Below are positions 36,611 through 45,479 of a stretch of 64,000 nt of DNA, piece by piece. Numbering within the stretch: position 1 is the stretch's first letter; each line of letters starts with the position of its first letter. The translations under genes were made by a program, and so were the position numbers. Source of the DNA: CAVVFX01 sp963777595 (GTDB lineage Bacteria > Acidobacteriota > Terriglobia > Bryobacterales > Bryobacteraceae); assembly GCA_963777595.1 (NCBI GenBank), contig CAVZRE010000045.1:62001-126000 (forward strand). The letters run 5' to 3'. The notes under the pieces were generated by a model that ran no database searches, was not told the origin of the DNA, and was given only the letters and a program-made list of their open reading frames with translations.

Positions 36611-37915
36611 TTAGCGGTCGGGAAAGTCTACGTCTACACGCTTTTCTTTGACTCGGCGGGCACGCATGTCCCCCAGTTGAGGATCCCATGAGCGTTGACT
36701 GAGGTCTACAGTCGAGATCGCCGCATCTCCGTTCTTCGGCGCCGACGCGATGCGCTTTCCGTCGGGATCCATGATGTAAGTGGGATGGTCGTAGCCTGAC
36801 GCCACCAGGAAGACTTTGTTCTCGATGGCGCGGGCTTTGGCAAGCGTCTCGTCTCCGCCCCAAATGGGCAGCAGGACGATTTCGGCGCCTTGTCTCGCGA
36901 GGGCATACGCCGGATCGGGGAACATGACGTCGTAGCAGATCATGAGACCCACGGTGCCGAAGTCGGTTTGAAAGACGGGGTAGTCGTTACCCGGAGTCAG
37001 TCCGCCCTCGATTTCTCCGCTTGGCAGATAGACCTTTCTATACTTGCCGACGACGTTGCCATGGCGATCGATCAGCACCGCGGTGTTATAAACAATTGCG
37101 CCCTCGCGCTCATAAATTCCGGCCACGACGTAGCTGGAACGGCGCTTGGCAAGTTCACCCAGCGTGGCCGTCGTGGGTCCCGGTATGGTCTCGGAAACCT
37201 CAACATAGCTCTTACCCGTGCCGATCACGGTAATACCTTCCGGCAGCAGGATGACATCGACTTTACCTGGGATCGCGCGTTCCACAGCCGCGACAAACTG
37301 ACGCACACTTTCGGCGGACGCCTTGGTGTTGCTGGGACGGAGATTGAGCGACGCGATAGTCACTGGGCGCGGCGCCGGAGCAGCAACCTGCTCTAACGAC
37401 ACATCGTCCCACCACACGGTCCCCTGCGGCGCATTGAAAAGAAAAAGCTGTAGTGTTGCGGTCGAGGCATTTGTGGGGGCCAGAAGATCCGCGGTCACTT
37501 TGTTCCAGTCGCCTTCGCGGGTGGTTTTGTAGGGATAATCGGCCCGCCCGGCGCGCTTATTCGTGCTGGTCTTCCAATCGACCCGAGGCAGAATCTGAAG
37601 GGACTCGTGAGGAACTCCGATGGTACGGTAATAAGCGGTAAAACGATACCACCCGTGGGGCTCGATGCCGGCCACATCGTATTCCCAGCCGCCGTGTTCG
37701 CCTGCGTTACCGTTGCCGGTGATCGCCAACGAGCCGGGACCGGTACGGTAATGAATGCGGTCGATAAACGTCCGGGGAGCGATCTCTGCCCTAGGCGCCC
37801 ATGTACGCCAGCCCTCGGGTACACCTCCGGGGCCAGGGGTGAAGCCGTTTTGCACGACGTGCACCGGAGCGGCAGCCAGCCAGGACGCGGCGGCCAGGGA
37901 CAGCAGAAGTTTCAT
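36611..37915 (-). CDS. exported carbon-nitrogen hydrolase with N-terminal beta domain
   Basis: A 434-residue protein with a signal peptide (MKLLLSLAAASWLAAAP). Residues about 20-180 form a jelly-roll-like, carbohydrate-binding-type domain (GPGSLAITGNG, GWYRFTAYYRT, WWDDVSLEQ). The C-terminal 250 residues are a nitrilase-superfamily amidase with the full triad: Glu226 (ILLPEG), Lys294 (GKYRKVYLP) and Cys327 (MICYDVMFP). Exported nitrilase-type enzymes fused to a binding module are uncommon; the pairing suggests an amide substrate attached to, or part of, a surface polymer. Start ATG 37915. It precedes receptor 3 on the same strand, possibly in one transcript. Confidence 0.88.
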   Translation of the reverse strand: MKLLLSLAAASWLAAAPVHVVQNGFTPGPGGVPEGWRTWAPRAEIAPRTFIDRIHYRTGPGSLAITGNGNAGEHGGWEYDVAGIEPHGWYRFTAYYRTIGVPHESLQILPRVDWKTSTNKRAGRADYPYKTTREGDWNKVTADLLAPTNASTATLQLFLFNAPQGTVWWDDVSLEQVAAPAPRPVTIASLNLRPSNTKASAESVRQFVAAVERAIPGKVDVILLPEGITVIGTGKSYVEVSETIPGPTTATLGELAKRRSSYVVAGIYEREGAIVYNTAVLIDRHGNVVGKYRKVYLPSGEIEGGLTPGNDYPVFQTDFGTVGLMICYDVMFPDPAYALARQGAEIVLLPIWGGDETLAKARAIENKVFLVASGYDHPTYIMDPDGKRIASAPKNGDAAISTVDLSQRSWDPQLGDMRARRVKEKRVDVDFPDR

Positions 37916-37951
37916 TGGAATGATTTTACCGCTTCAGGAGGGGATTTTATC

Positions 37952-38014
37952 AGCTGTCAGCTATCAGTACGCTCAGCCGGAAGGCTCCCAGCTGATGACT
38001 GATAACTGACAACT
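37952..38014. repeat. imperfect 17-bp inverted repeat, TGATA/TGACA-rich
   Basis: AGCTGTCAGCTATCAGT (37952-37968) and ACTGATAACTGACAACT (37998-38014) are inverted copies with two mismatches around a 29-nt loop. The surrounding intergenic DNA (37951-38031) repeats the theme CTGATA/CTGACA/CTGCTAACTGAC. It looks like a dispersed intergenic element; it separates the nitrilase and aminotransferase genes. Confidence 0.6.
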
Positions 38015-38032
38015 AAAAAACTGCTAACTGAC

Positions 38033-39235
38033 TTAAGCCTTCGACGGACCTTCTTTGATCACCATATCGAGAGCGGCATTAAATTTGCCCATCTCTTCGT
38101 AGGTGCCGACGGTCACGCGAATGTGATTGGGCCATTCGGGCCACCGGTTACCGGCCAGCAGGATCTTTTTAGCGGCCATGGCCTGGCCGACCTGTTCTCC
38201 CGTCATCCCCTTTACGGACATCATAAAGAAGTTGGAATTGGACGGAGTGTAGGTAGCGCCGATCTTTTCGAGATGTTCGAAAGCGAGTTCGCGATTTCGT
38301 TTGTTGATCGCCAGCCTTTCCTTCATCAGGCTGGGACCGACCTTCATGCTCGCGGCGGCGCAGGCGGCTGCGGTCACGGGGATGTGGCCGTGTCCACCGA
38401 ACTCGGCGACCTTCGCCAGAAGATCGGGGCGTCCATAGAGCGCACCGGCGCGGAGGCCTGCCATGCCGTAGATCTTCGAGAAGGTCCGCAGAACCACTAC
38501 ATCCTTCTCCTGCCGCACGAATTCGGTCGACATGTTCTCGGGGCCGGCAAAGTGGACGTAGGCCTCATCGATCACCAGGACGGCATCCTTCTTCTTGTTC
38601 GCGAGAATATACTCGAAATCCTTCTTCGAGGTCATGGTGCCGGTAGGATTGTTAGGATTGCAGATGTAATAAGCGCCCGCGTTGGGGTCGGCCTTGATCA
38701 TCGCTTCCACGTCGTGGGAATAATCCTTGCGAAGGGGAACTCTTACCACTTTATTGCCGATAAACCGGCCAGCGCCGCTGCCATAGCCGGGCATGCCCAT
38801 GACCCAGCTTCTGGTCGGGGAAGTAAATGCGGGGACGCAATTCGCCAGCGGAATACTGGAACCTGCATAAGCGTCCACATAGCCCGGTTTCACATTCTCA
38901 GAGCTTATGAGCAAAGACTCGAAATCGAGATTCTCGCCCTGCGGATTGTAGCGCCAGCCCAACGGGCCTACTTTGGCCATTGCCGCGATGCCTGCTTCGC
39001 ACGGGCCCATGGGGTTCTCATTGGAAGTGATGCGGATCACGTCGGGATCGTAGGCCGGTCGCATGCCGCTGACGCGGGCGGCGGAGCGAGCCATCCTGCG
39101 TTCAGCTTGCTGCGCCTGGGCAAATTCGGTGAAAAACGGAACGGCCGCGGCAGCTCCCAAGGCAATTCGCCCGATGCTACGGCGCGAGTAACCCCGTTCC
39201 AGTAATGATTCTTCTGTTTTGCGTGATAAAACCAT
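38033..39235 (-). CDS. exported PLP-dependent aminotransferase (HisC-like, fold type I)
   Basis: A 400-residue class I/II aminotransferase resembling histidinol-phosphate aminotransferases. The PLP-binding Lys is Lys254 (RTFSKIYGMAGLRAG), with ICNPNNPTGT (191-200), VIDEAYVHFA (221-230) and a C-terminal arginine in NHIRVTVGT. It carries an N-terminal leader with twin arginines (GYSRRSIGRIALGAAAAVPF, 15-34) and AQAQQA as a possible cleavage region, so it is predicted to be exported folded with PLP via Tat. That location is unusual for an amino-acid biosynthetic enzyme. No other his genes are near. It has its own strong promoter and a long leader (see 39397). AGGAGA precedes the ATG by about ten bases. 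Confidence 0.87.
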   Translation of the reverse strand: MVLSRKTEESLLERGYSRRSIGRIALGAAAAVPFFTEFAQAQQAERRMARSAARVSGMRPAYDPDVIRITSNENPMGPCEAGIAAMAKVGPLGWRYNPQGENLDFESLLISSENVKPGYVDAYAGSSIPLANCVPAFTSPTRSWVMGMPGYGSGAGRFIGNKVVRVPLRKDYSHDVEAMIKADPNAGAYYICNPNNPTGTMTSKKDFEYILANKKKDAVLVIDEAYVHFAGPENMSTEFVRQEKDVVVLRTFSKIYGMAGLRAGALYGRPDLLAKVAEFGGHGHIPVTAAACAAASMKVGPSLMKERLAINKRNRELAFEHLEKIGATYTPSNSNFFMMSVKGMTGEQVGQAMAAKKILLAGNRWPEWPNHIRVTVGTYEEMGKFNAALDMVIKEGPSKA

Positions 39236-39645
39236 GAAATTAAATTCTCCTGGAGCAATGCCACTCCGTTTCGAAATCAGGATTATTGGAGGAGCGCTGG
39301 TGAACGTGCCCGCGCCGAAGAGGAAGGCTGCCGACCAGGAGCCTTGCGGAGAACAGGCCTGCAGCGTGGCGGCCCGTTGAATGTTGTCTAGGTGGAATGA
39401 TATCGATACTGTGATCGCATGTCAATCGGGTGTCGCTCGCGCCCGTAGGCCATCGCTCCAGGAAACGCAGCGGTTTTTTAAAAAGTAATCGGTTAATTCA
39501 GTGGGATCCGGCAGGGTAAGTGAGCCTGCTGTTCGTCTTTGAGTCCGCCGGAGATACTGCCGGGACGCCCAGGCGAACTGTATGTCGCGTTCGGCTCTCC
39601 GAACAGCTTCTATCTTACGAGCGAAACGCCTCTGTCAGGGGTTTC
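39236..39645. other. 410-base intergenic region
   Basis: No credible gene on either strand. It holds the promoter at 39397-39425 and an untranslated leader of about 155 bases for the aminotransferase. The part between 39426 and 39645 follows the VWFA gene stop on the minus strand; I see no clear terminator hairpin with a T-run there. Confidence 0.6.
39397..39425 (-). promoter_or_regulatory. sigma-70-type promoter of the aminotransferase gene
   Basis: On the minus strand TTGACA (39425-39420) is followed after 17 bases by TATCAT (39402-39397), 6/6 and 5/6 matches to consensus. Transcription would start near 39390, giving a leader of about 155 bases before the ATG at 39235. Confidence 0.65.
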
Positions 39646-41829
39646 CTAATTTGCCGACGGCTTGGCTGCGGCATCCGGAGGCTTGGGTGCACCCGCTGGA
39701 GGAGCAGCTCGGACCACGACAAGGTCAGTCCTGGGGAAGGCGAAACGTCCCGCTTTCTCGTCAATGATGTTCACCTGACAGGTGTATTTGCCGGGAGCGA
39801 GTGCGGCGAGCGGGATCTGGAAGCGCACCGGCATGACACCGGCCCGATCGGTCATCGTATGCGTCAGGCGGACTGGCGCGGAAGTATACGCCTTCACGCG
39901 TCCTCTATAGAAGGTCAAGGCAGCGGCCACGCTGGGCGTCGGCGCGGGATCGTAGACCTCCATATAGACATACAGGTTCTGGTCAGTGCGGAAAACCTTC
40001 AGAATGTTGGGAATGAGCTTCTGGCCATCCTGAATCAGGGGATCGGAATCCGTCCCTTTGCGGTCATAGGAAACACCGCCGACTGCCGTTTTGATCGGCG
40101 TGCGCTGATTGCTCCACACCACGGAACTGACACGCAGACTTCCCGTACTCGCGGCATTCAGATTGGGGATGACAAACTTACCTTCATACGTGCCCATTTT
40201 GCCGCTGGAGTTCTCGCGAGCCAGCACCTTGATGGTATAAGCGCCCGGGGGCAACGTGAATCCGGCGTCATATTGGACCGGATGTTTGGCGATCTGCGCG
40301 GCCGTCGCGTCATCCACCTTAATCGGGATATAGTCGCGCAATTTCTCCACAATGGCGTTCTTGCTGTTGTAAATCTGTCCGATGAAATCGATCTGGGTCT
40401 CGAGCTTCTTACCTTTCTGATTGAGCGGAATGACTGAGCCGGGGAGTCGCACGGAAATCGGAACGTAATAAGTCTGGAGTCCAAGACGGAAATAGTCGGC
40501 TTCGAACGTGATCGGCAGATCGGTCAGAGGATCGCCGAGAAGTAGAGCTTCCTGAAGCTGGGTCTCTTTGTCGGAATCGTTGAATTTCTTGAATGTCTTA
40601 TTGGCGTAGTAGCCGTCGCGATAATCCAACTTGGCCTGCAGGCCCGGCTTGTTGATTTTGACCTGGATACGCCGGAATTTGCCGTCTTCTTTGTCGTTGC
40701 TGCTGTAGAAGCCGAGGATGTAATAGGAGTGGACGTCGTCGCGCGCATCTTTGATTTCGCCGGCGAGATCATTGCTGTCGAGAAAGGCTTTCCCGCCCGT
40801 ATCTTCGGCAAGCGTGACCAGCGTCTCCTGCTTATCGTCGGCGCTCTGTTTCTGGCTGGCCTGCGCCGCGCCCGTGAACATGCTGTTGCCGCGTTGATTG
40901 GCATGCGTGGCGTCGCCGCCCGGAGGGAGAGCAATCAAGCCCGAAATGTCGATGGGGTAGAACGAAACGTTGGACCGGACTGCGGCGGCCACCGTGGAGC
41001 GCAACTGCGCCTGGTTGTCCATACCGCTCTTGCTGACTCCAGTGGAAAAATAAACCAGGGCCTTCTTCTCCGGCAGAGACGCGAGCATCTTAGCTGCGGT
41101 CTCGAGCGCCACCAGTTTCTGGTCGGTACTGAAAATGTTGCTTTCTGTTTCGTCGGACTCAAAAGCGGCGCCGGTATCCTCCCCGCTAGTCATGTCGCCG
41201 TTGGTGCCGAAACTCGCGAGGTCGCTGTTCTGACCCACGCTGAAGCTTTTGATCACCGCAAGAAGCTGATCCTTATCGTTGGTGAAATCCTGCGCCACCT
41301 GCAGGCTCGTCGAATTCACCATAATCGCAACCACGTCGTTGGGCTGGAGGCTGGTTTTGATGAATTTCTCCGCCGCTTCGTTGGCGTGGACTTGATCGTC
41401 GGGCTGCATGGAAGAGAAATCGAAGAGCATGACGACCAAACGTCGATCCTGGAAGCGGACCGCTCCCGGCGCGGACGGCGTGAAGCCCTGCTTCTTGATA
41501 ACTACCTTCGGAGTTGCCGACGCGCCTGCCTTTAACTCCGGGGGAGCGGCAGGCATTGCGGGAGCGGCCGGATCATTGTCTAATTTCTGGAACTCGAAGA
41601 CGGAAACCTTTTGTGCTTTGCCGTCTTCCAGTACGGAGAAGTCGTTCTTATCAAGGCCGCCAACCACTTTACCCGACTTGTCGAGGACCGTCACGTCAAT
41701 CACTACCAGGTTCGTGTTGACCTTGATGGTTGTATCGCCAGTAGTCGCGCGTTCGACCTTTTGAGTCTGGGCGAACAACGCCAGCGAAAGCGCGAAGATT
41801 GTCGGGACTACCCAGTAACGCTTTTTCAT
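39646..41829 (-). CDS. VWFA-related acidobacterial protein (cassette 2)
   Basis: An intact 727-residue secreted protein. It has a signal peptide (MKKRYWVVPTIFALSLALFA), then a beta domain with NLVVIDVTVLDKSGKVVGGL (40-59), a Pro/Ala linker (85-125), and a von Willebrand A domain from about 128. The MIDAS-like motif is DFSSM (137-141), not the full DxSxS. VWFA-type strands VYFSTGVSKSGMDNQAQL and SNVSFYPIDISGL follow. The C-terminal 350 residues are beta-rich (YDAGFTLPPGAYTIKVLARE, YTCQVNIIDEKAGRFAFPRT) and end in a Pro/Ala tail. VWFA domains bind proteins through a metal; the partner may be the receptor encoded 20 bases upstream. The paralogue at 6120-8239 sits in the same order behind a paralogous receptor. 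Confidence 0.88.
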   Translation of the reverse strand: MKKRYWVVPTIFALSLALFAQTQKVERATTGDTTIKVNTNLVVIDVTVLDKSGKVVGGLDKNDFSVLEDGKAQKVSVFEFQKLDNDPAAPAMPAAPPELKAGASATPKVVIKKQGFTPSAPGAVRFQDRRLVVMLFDFSSMQPDDQVHANEAAEKFIKTSLQPNDVVAIMVNSTSLQVAQDFTNDKDQLLAVIKSFSVGQNSDLASFGTNGDMTSGEDTGAAFESDETESNIFSTDQKLVALETAAKMLASLPEKKALVYFSTGVSKSGMDNQAQLRSTVAAAVRSNVSFYPIDISGLIALPPGGDATHANQRGNSMFTGAAQASQKQSADDKQETLVTLAEDTGGKAFLDSNDLAGEIKDARDDVHSYYILGFYSSNDKEDGKFRRIQVKINKPGLQAKLDYRDGYYANKTFKKFNDSDKETQLQEALLLGDPLTDLPITFEADYFRLGLQTYYVPISVRLPGSVIPLNQKGKKLETQIDFIGQIYNSKNAIVEKLRDYIPIKVDDATAAQIAKHPVQYDAGFTLPPGAYTIKVLARENSSGKMGTYEGKFVIPNLNAASTGSLRVSSVVWSNQRTPIKTAVGGVSYDRKGTDSDPLIQDGQKLIPNILKVFRTDQNLYVYMEVYDPAPTPSVAAALTFYRGRVKAYTSAPVRLTHTMTDRAGVMPVRFQIPLAALAPGKYTCQVNIIDEKAGRFAFPRTDLVVVRAAPPAGAPKPPDAAAKPSAN

Positions 41830-41849
41830 GACTTTCTGCCTCAGACTAT

Positions 41850-42122
41850 TTAGAATCTTATCCGGATCACTGCGTCCATGGTGCGCATGGACGAGACTGC
41901 TGTAATCAAACCGAAGTTAGCGCCGTTCACCACTGTATTGATTCCTGTGACGTTCGGATGGTTCAGGGTGTTCGAGCTTTCCACGCGAAACTCGACCCGC
42001 CGCCGTTCAGTAATGCTGAAGGAGCGGCCGAACGACAGATTCAGACCCCAGCGGGGAATGCCGGGAATGGTATCGACGCCGGCATCTCCTAACGTTCCTG
42101 CGAGTGGTGTAGTGAAGGCAGT
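41850..42122 (-). other. C-terminal continuation of receptor 2 after an in-frame TGA
   Basis: Reading on in the same frame past the TGA at 42123-42125 gives TAFTTPLAGTLGDAGVDTIP, then RWGLNLSFGRSFSITERRRV and a typical final barrel strand ending AVIRIRF with TAA at 41850-41852. The sister receptor has FNLAAFTTPLPGTYG at this place, so the TGA replaces a Leu codon (TTA to TGA needs one change). The stretch is still clearly protein-coding in character. Confidence 0.85.
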
Positions 42123-45100
42123 TCAGTTAAAGAATTTCCCGCCAGTGACTGGAAGTCCCGTGGCTTCGGCGCGGGTGGTAGCCGAGATACTGCCTGCGCC
42201 TGAGGTATCGGCCGAGTTGCCTGATACGGTCGCGGTGTATGGCGTGCCGGAACTCGCCGTCAGCGTGCCGTTCAGCGTCCAGTCCTTGAGCATGGCGTTC
42301 CATTTGCCCGCATTGCGCATGAAGCCACGATCGCTGACGGGCGAAGTAAGGATAAAGGTGGTCGAAAGCTGGTGCCGTTGATCGAAAGCGGAAAGGCCGC
42401 GCTCGTTGGAAATATTGAACGGATATTCGGCAGCCGACGAACCTACGCTACCCACGGCCGAAGCGTCGTCAATGGCCTTCGAAAAGGTATAGGTCGCGTA
42501 CCAGGAGACACCGTGGGAGAAGCGCCGGTTGAGACGGGCTGACAGGCCTTGATAAGTCGAATTCCCCCAAGAAGTGTCGTAGAGGAACGGATCGGCATTG
42601 GGAATGGGGAGGACGCGTGTCGCATTCACCGCCGAGCCGGGTGCAGCCTGATTGGGAATGATGTCGGTGTCCAGGTGTGTACCCTTCACGCCCAGGTAAG
42701 TCACGTCCAGGATCAGCGTCTTCATAATGTTGCCCTGAACTTCGAAGTTATAGGTTTGGGAGTAGGCTGGATTGTAATTCGGATCGACGGCATAGGTGTT
42801 GGCGATGGTTCCCGTCGACCCCTGCGTGAAGTTGGCCTGCGACAAAGCATTCTGAAGGGTCAATTCCGTCGCTAAAGATCCGGCCGTAGTGACTACGTTG
42901 GCAGTTTTGGCGAACGGCGGCTGCGCCGAGAGCTTGCTGACGAATGTACTGTACACGGAGCCGCTGAAGAACAATCCATAGCCGGTCCGGATCACCCAGG
43001 TCTTCTTCGGCCATGGTTTCCACGCGACCCCGATACGCGGCGAAAACATGTTGGGCTTGGCATAAATCAGCGAGTTCGGCAGCTTCGTGTTGCTATACGG
43101 ATTGACAGAGCCAGGCGTCACGACGGTAGCCGCGTTGTACGCCGGCGAGATCGCGAGATTGGCGATACTATTGTACTTTTCAGTGTAGGGCGAGAAGTAT
43201 TCGTAGCGACCGCCCAGATTAAAAGTGATATTGGGACGGAACTGCCAGTTATCCATGAAGAAGCCATCATAGTCGTTGGCGCGGAAATAATCACTCTGCG
43301 CGCTGTAGCGAGCCGTGGCGGAATCCGGCAAGCCCAACAAAAAGTCGGCGAAGTCATAGCCGGTATTGGGAACCGCGAGTCCGGCGGAGGTGAAGGCGCT
43401 GGTCCCGATGCCCGTAAACGCAAAAGTGCCGCGGCCGTTGGCATCGGTTGTGGGATCGTTGTTGAGGCGACGGTAGTCGCCGCCGACGCGCATGGTGTGG
43501 TGTCCGCGAAGAAGAATGACGGTGTCGTTGAGGATCATCGTCTGGACGCGCGTCAGGTTATAGTTCGAATCACTCAAGGCGCCGAAGTTGGTGAAGCTCA
43601 GGTTAGGCGGTCCGTAGTTAACGGGCGACTGCGATACGCCATTGATGCCCAGCAAGGCCGCGACGTCCGTCGTATTGGCGAAGAACGGATTTCCAGTCGA
43701 ATAGTTACGGCTAAAGTTGATGCTCGCGGTGTTGATGGTATGCACCGTGAAGTTGTGCGTCTCCGTCACAGTGCTCGTCAAACCGTAGCCGCTCGTGGTG
43801 TCGACGAAGCCGAAACCGCTGACGCTCTTCGCATTCCGGTCCTGATACGAGAACCGCACACTCAGGTTATCGTTCTGCGCGAGTTTGCGGCTCACCGTCG
43901 CGCTCACGTTTTGGGTATTGCTGGGAACGGCAGTCGAGTAATAGTAGTTTTGAACGGTGCCGGGTTGGTTCGGCAGCGGGATGTAATTCAACAGACCGAG
44001 CGACGCTGAATTAAGTCGGGACGCCGGGATCGCATTCCCCGGGAAGGGCAACCCCGTGCCAGGGACCGCCGGAGCTCCATTAAGGCTGGGCGTGCCATTG
44101 TCATAAATCGTGACCGGCGCGCCACGTACCAGGACGCTGGAAAAGTCACCCATCCGTTCAGCAGCGGTTGGGACCGTAGACAGCGAAGTGACGCCGTTGC
44201 GTGCGAGCGTTCCGTTATAGCTGAACATGACGTACGTTCCCGGACTATTGATGATATGCGGGATGACTAACGCGCCGCCGGCAGTTGCGCTGATGCGATT
44301 GGACGCGAATGCCGGTTTTGCCTGCTCCTGTCCGTTCAGAGAATAGTTCTTGGCGTCGAGGGCGGAATTGGCGAAGGTGTAGCTCAACATGCCGCGCCAC
44401 TGGCCGCGCCCTCGATTAACGCGATTCCCAAAAGCCGAGATATCACCGGGGGTGCGACGCGAGCGTCCACGATCACCGCGATCTCCGCCGCGTCCGCTAA
44501 AACCGCCCGGGCCGCCGAAGCCGCCGCCACCGCGCATTCCGCCGCCACCAAAGCCACCGCCGCCTCCCGGGCCACCACCGGGACCGCCGAAGCCACCGCC
44601 GCCAGCCATCATGCTTGCGTCCTGACCGCCCGGTCCACCCGGTCCGCCAGGGCCTCCCGGTCCACCCGGAAAACCGCCGGGACCCATGCCACCGAAGCCC
44701 ATGCGCATGAGATAAGAGTCGTCGGACCGGGCTTCAGCCATGCCGTTGCTGAGGCTGCCGTTCAACACCATGGCCGTATCGCCGGCTCCCGCGTCGCCTC
44801 CGGCACTTGCCGAGGGATCCGAACCCAGGCCCCCCATCATGGAGGCGTCCGCGCTTTCGGTTAACGATAGATTCTGATAGCTCCCGCTGGCACCAGCGGG
44901 TCCGCGGCGGGCACCTAAAGGTCCACTGCCGCTGCCGCGACGGCTCGAGGCTTGTTGATTCTTCTGGCCTGCTGCGGCGGGAGTTGTAGAGGAAGCAGCA
45001 GGGGTCGCAGTTGATGCCGACGCTGCCGGTTTGGAACTATCCCCCGCCGGCGTAGGGGTCACCGGGCCGGCGGGAGCTTTGTTTTGTGTAACTACCGTGG

Positions 45101-45419
45101 GTTCGGCAGGCGCATCGAAGGGACGCATTTCGAGCGGCACATCGAGGGTTGCGGGACCGTCCCCCACCTTAACCTCGGATTGCGCCGCCGCGAATCCGAA
45201 CATCTCCACCTTATACTGCCACGCACCGGACTCGATGCCGTTCAGTTGGTAACGGCCATCGTCGCCGGTCAGGGCCTGGTATCTGTTGTCCCCCTGCGTG
45301 ATGGTGATCGTGGCGCCGGGAATCGGTTGGCCGTGCGACGAGACGAGCCCGGAAAGCGAACCCGCTCCAAACACGGTAGATGGGATCGCGAGGGCCAAAG
45401 TAAGGATGGAGATGCGCAT
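42123..45419 (-). CDS. Oar-like TonB-dependent receptor (cassette 2), premature TGA
   Basis: A receptor of 1098 residues to the TGA, or 1189 if read through to 41850. It has a signal peptide (MRISILTLALAIPSTVFGAG) and a carboxypeptidase-regulatory-like domain (IPGATITITQGDN to VPLEMRP, about 20-100). An Ala/Pro/Thr linker, a block with LTESADASMMGG, and a very Gly-rich segment (about 230-345, bases 44400-44730) follow, then the beta-barrel from SAFGNRVNRGRGQWRGMLSY. No canonical plug is visible. Domain order and many sequences match receptor 1. A barrel without its last 90 residues, which include the C-terminal strand, would probably not be assembled, so the stop is either a sequence error or inactivating. 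It is followed by the VWFA gene and preceded by a small secreted protein gene (60 bases). Confidence 0.86.
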   Translation of the reverse strand: MRISILTLALAIPSTVFGAGSLSGLVSSHGQPIPGATITITQGDNRYQALTGDDGRYQLNGIESGAWQYKVEMFGFAAAQSEVKVGDGPATLDVPLEMRPFDAPAEPTVVTQNKAPAGPVTPTPAGDSSKPAASASTATPAASSTTPAAAGQKNQQASSRRGSGSGPLGARRGPAGASGSYQNLSLTESADASMMGGLGSDPSASAGGDAGAGDTAMVLNGSLSNGMAEARSDDSYLMRMGFGGMGPGGFPGGPGGPGGPGGPGGQDASMMAGGGGFGGPGGGPGGGGGFGGGGMRGGGGFGGPGGFSGRGGDRGDRGRSRRTPGDISAFGNRVNRGRGQWRGMLSYTFANSALDAKNYSLNGQEQAKPAFASNRISATAGGALVIPHIINSPGTYVMFSYNGTLARNGVTSLSTVPTAAERMGDFSSVLVRGAPVTIYDNGTPSLNGAPAVPGTGLPFPGNAIPASRLNSASLGLLNYIPLPNQPGTVQNYYYSTAVPSNTQNVSATVSRKLAQNDNLSVRFSYQDRNAKSVSGFGFVDTTSGYGLTSTVTETHNFTVHTINTASINFSRNYSTGNPFFANTTDVAALLGINGVSQSPVNYGPPNLSFTNFGALSDSNYNLTRVQTMILNDTVILLRGHHTMRVGGDYRRLNNDPTTDANGRGTFAFTGIGTSAFTSAGLAVPNTGYDFADFLLGLPDSATARYSAQSDYFRANDYDGFFMDNWQFRPNITFNLGGRYEYFSPYTEKYNSIANLAISPAYNAATVVTPGSVNPYSNTKLPNSLIYAKPNMFSPRIGVAWKPWPKKTWVIRTGYGLFFSGSVYSTFVSKLSAQPPFAKTANVVTTAGSLATELTLQNALSQANFTQGSTGTIANTYAVDPNYNPAYSQTYNFEVQGNIMKTLILDVTYLGVKGTHLDTDIIPNQAAPGSAVNATRVLPIPNADPFLYDTSWGNSTYQGLSARLNRRFSHGVSWYATYTFSKAIDDASAVGSVGSSAAEYPFNISNERGLSAFDQRHQLSTTFILTSPVSDRGFMRNAGKWNAMLKDWTLNGTLTASSGTPYTATVSGNSADTSGAGSISATTRAEATGLPVTGGKFFN

Positions 45420-45479
45420 GGTCTAGCTCTGCCGGAGTTTAAACAGACTGAATGTCGGGAGTGGTGATCAGTGCTTTTG

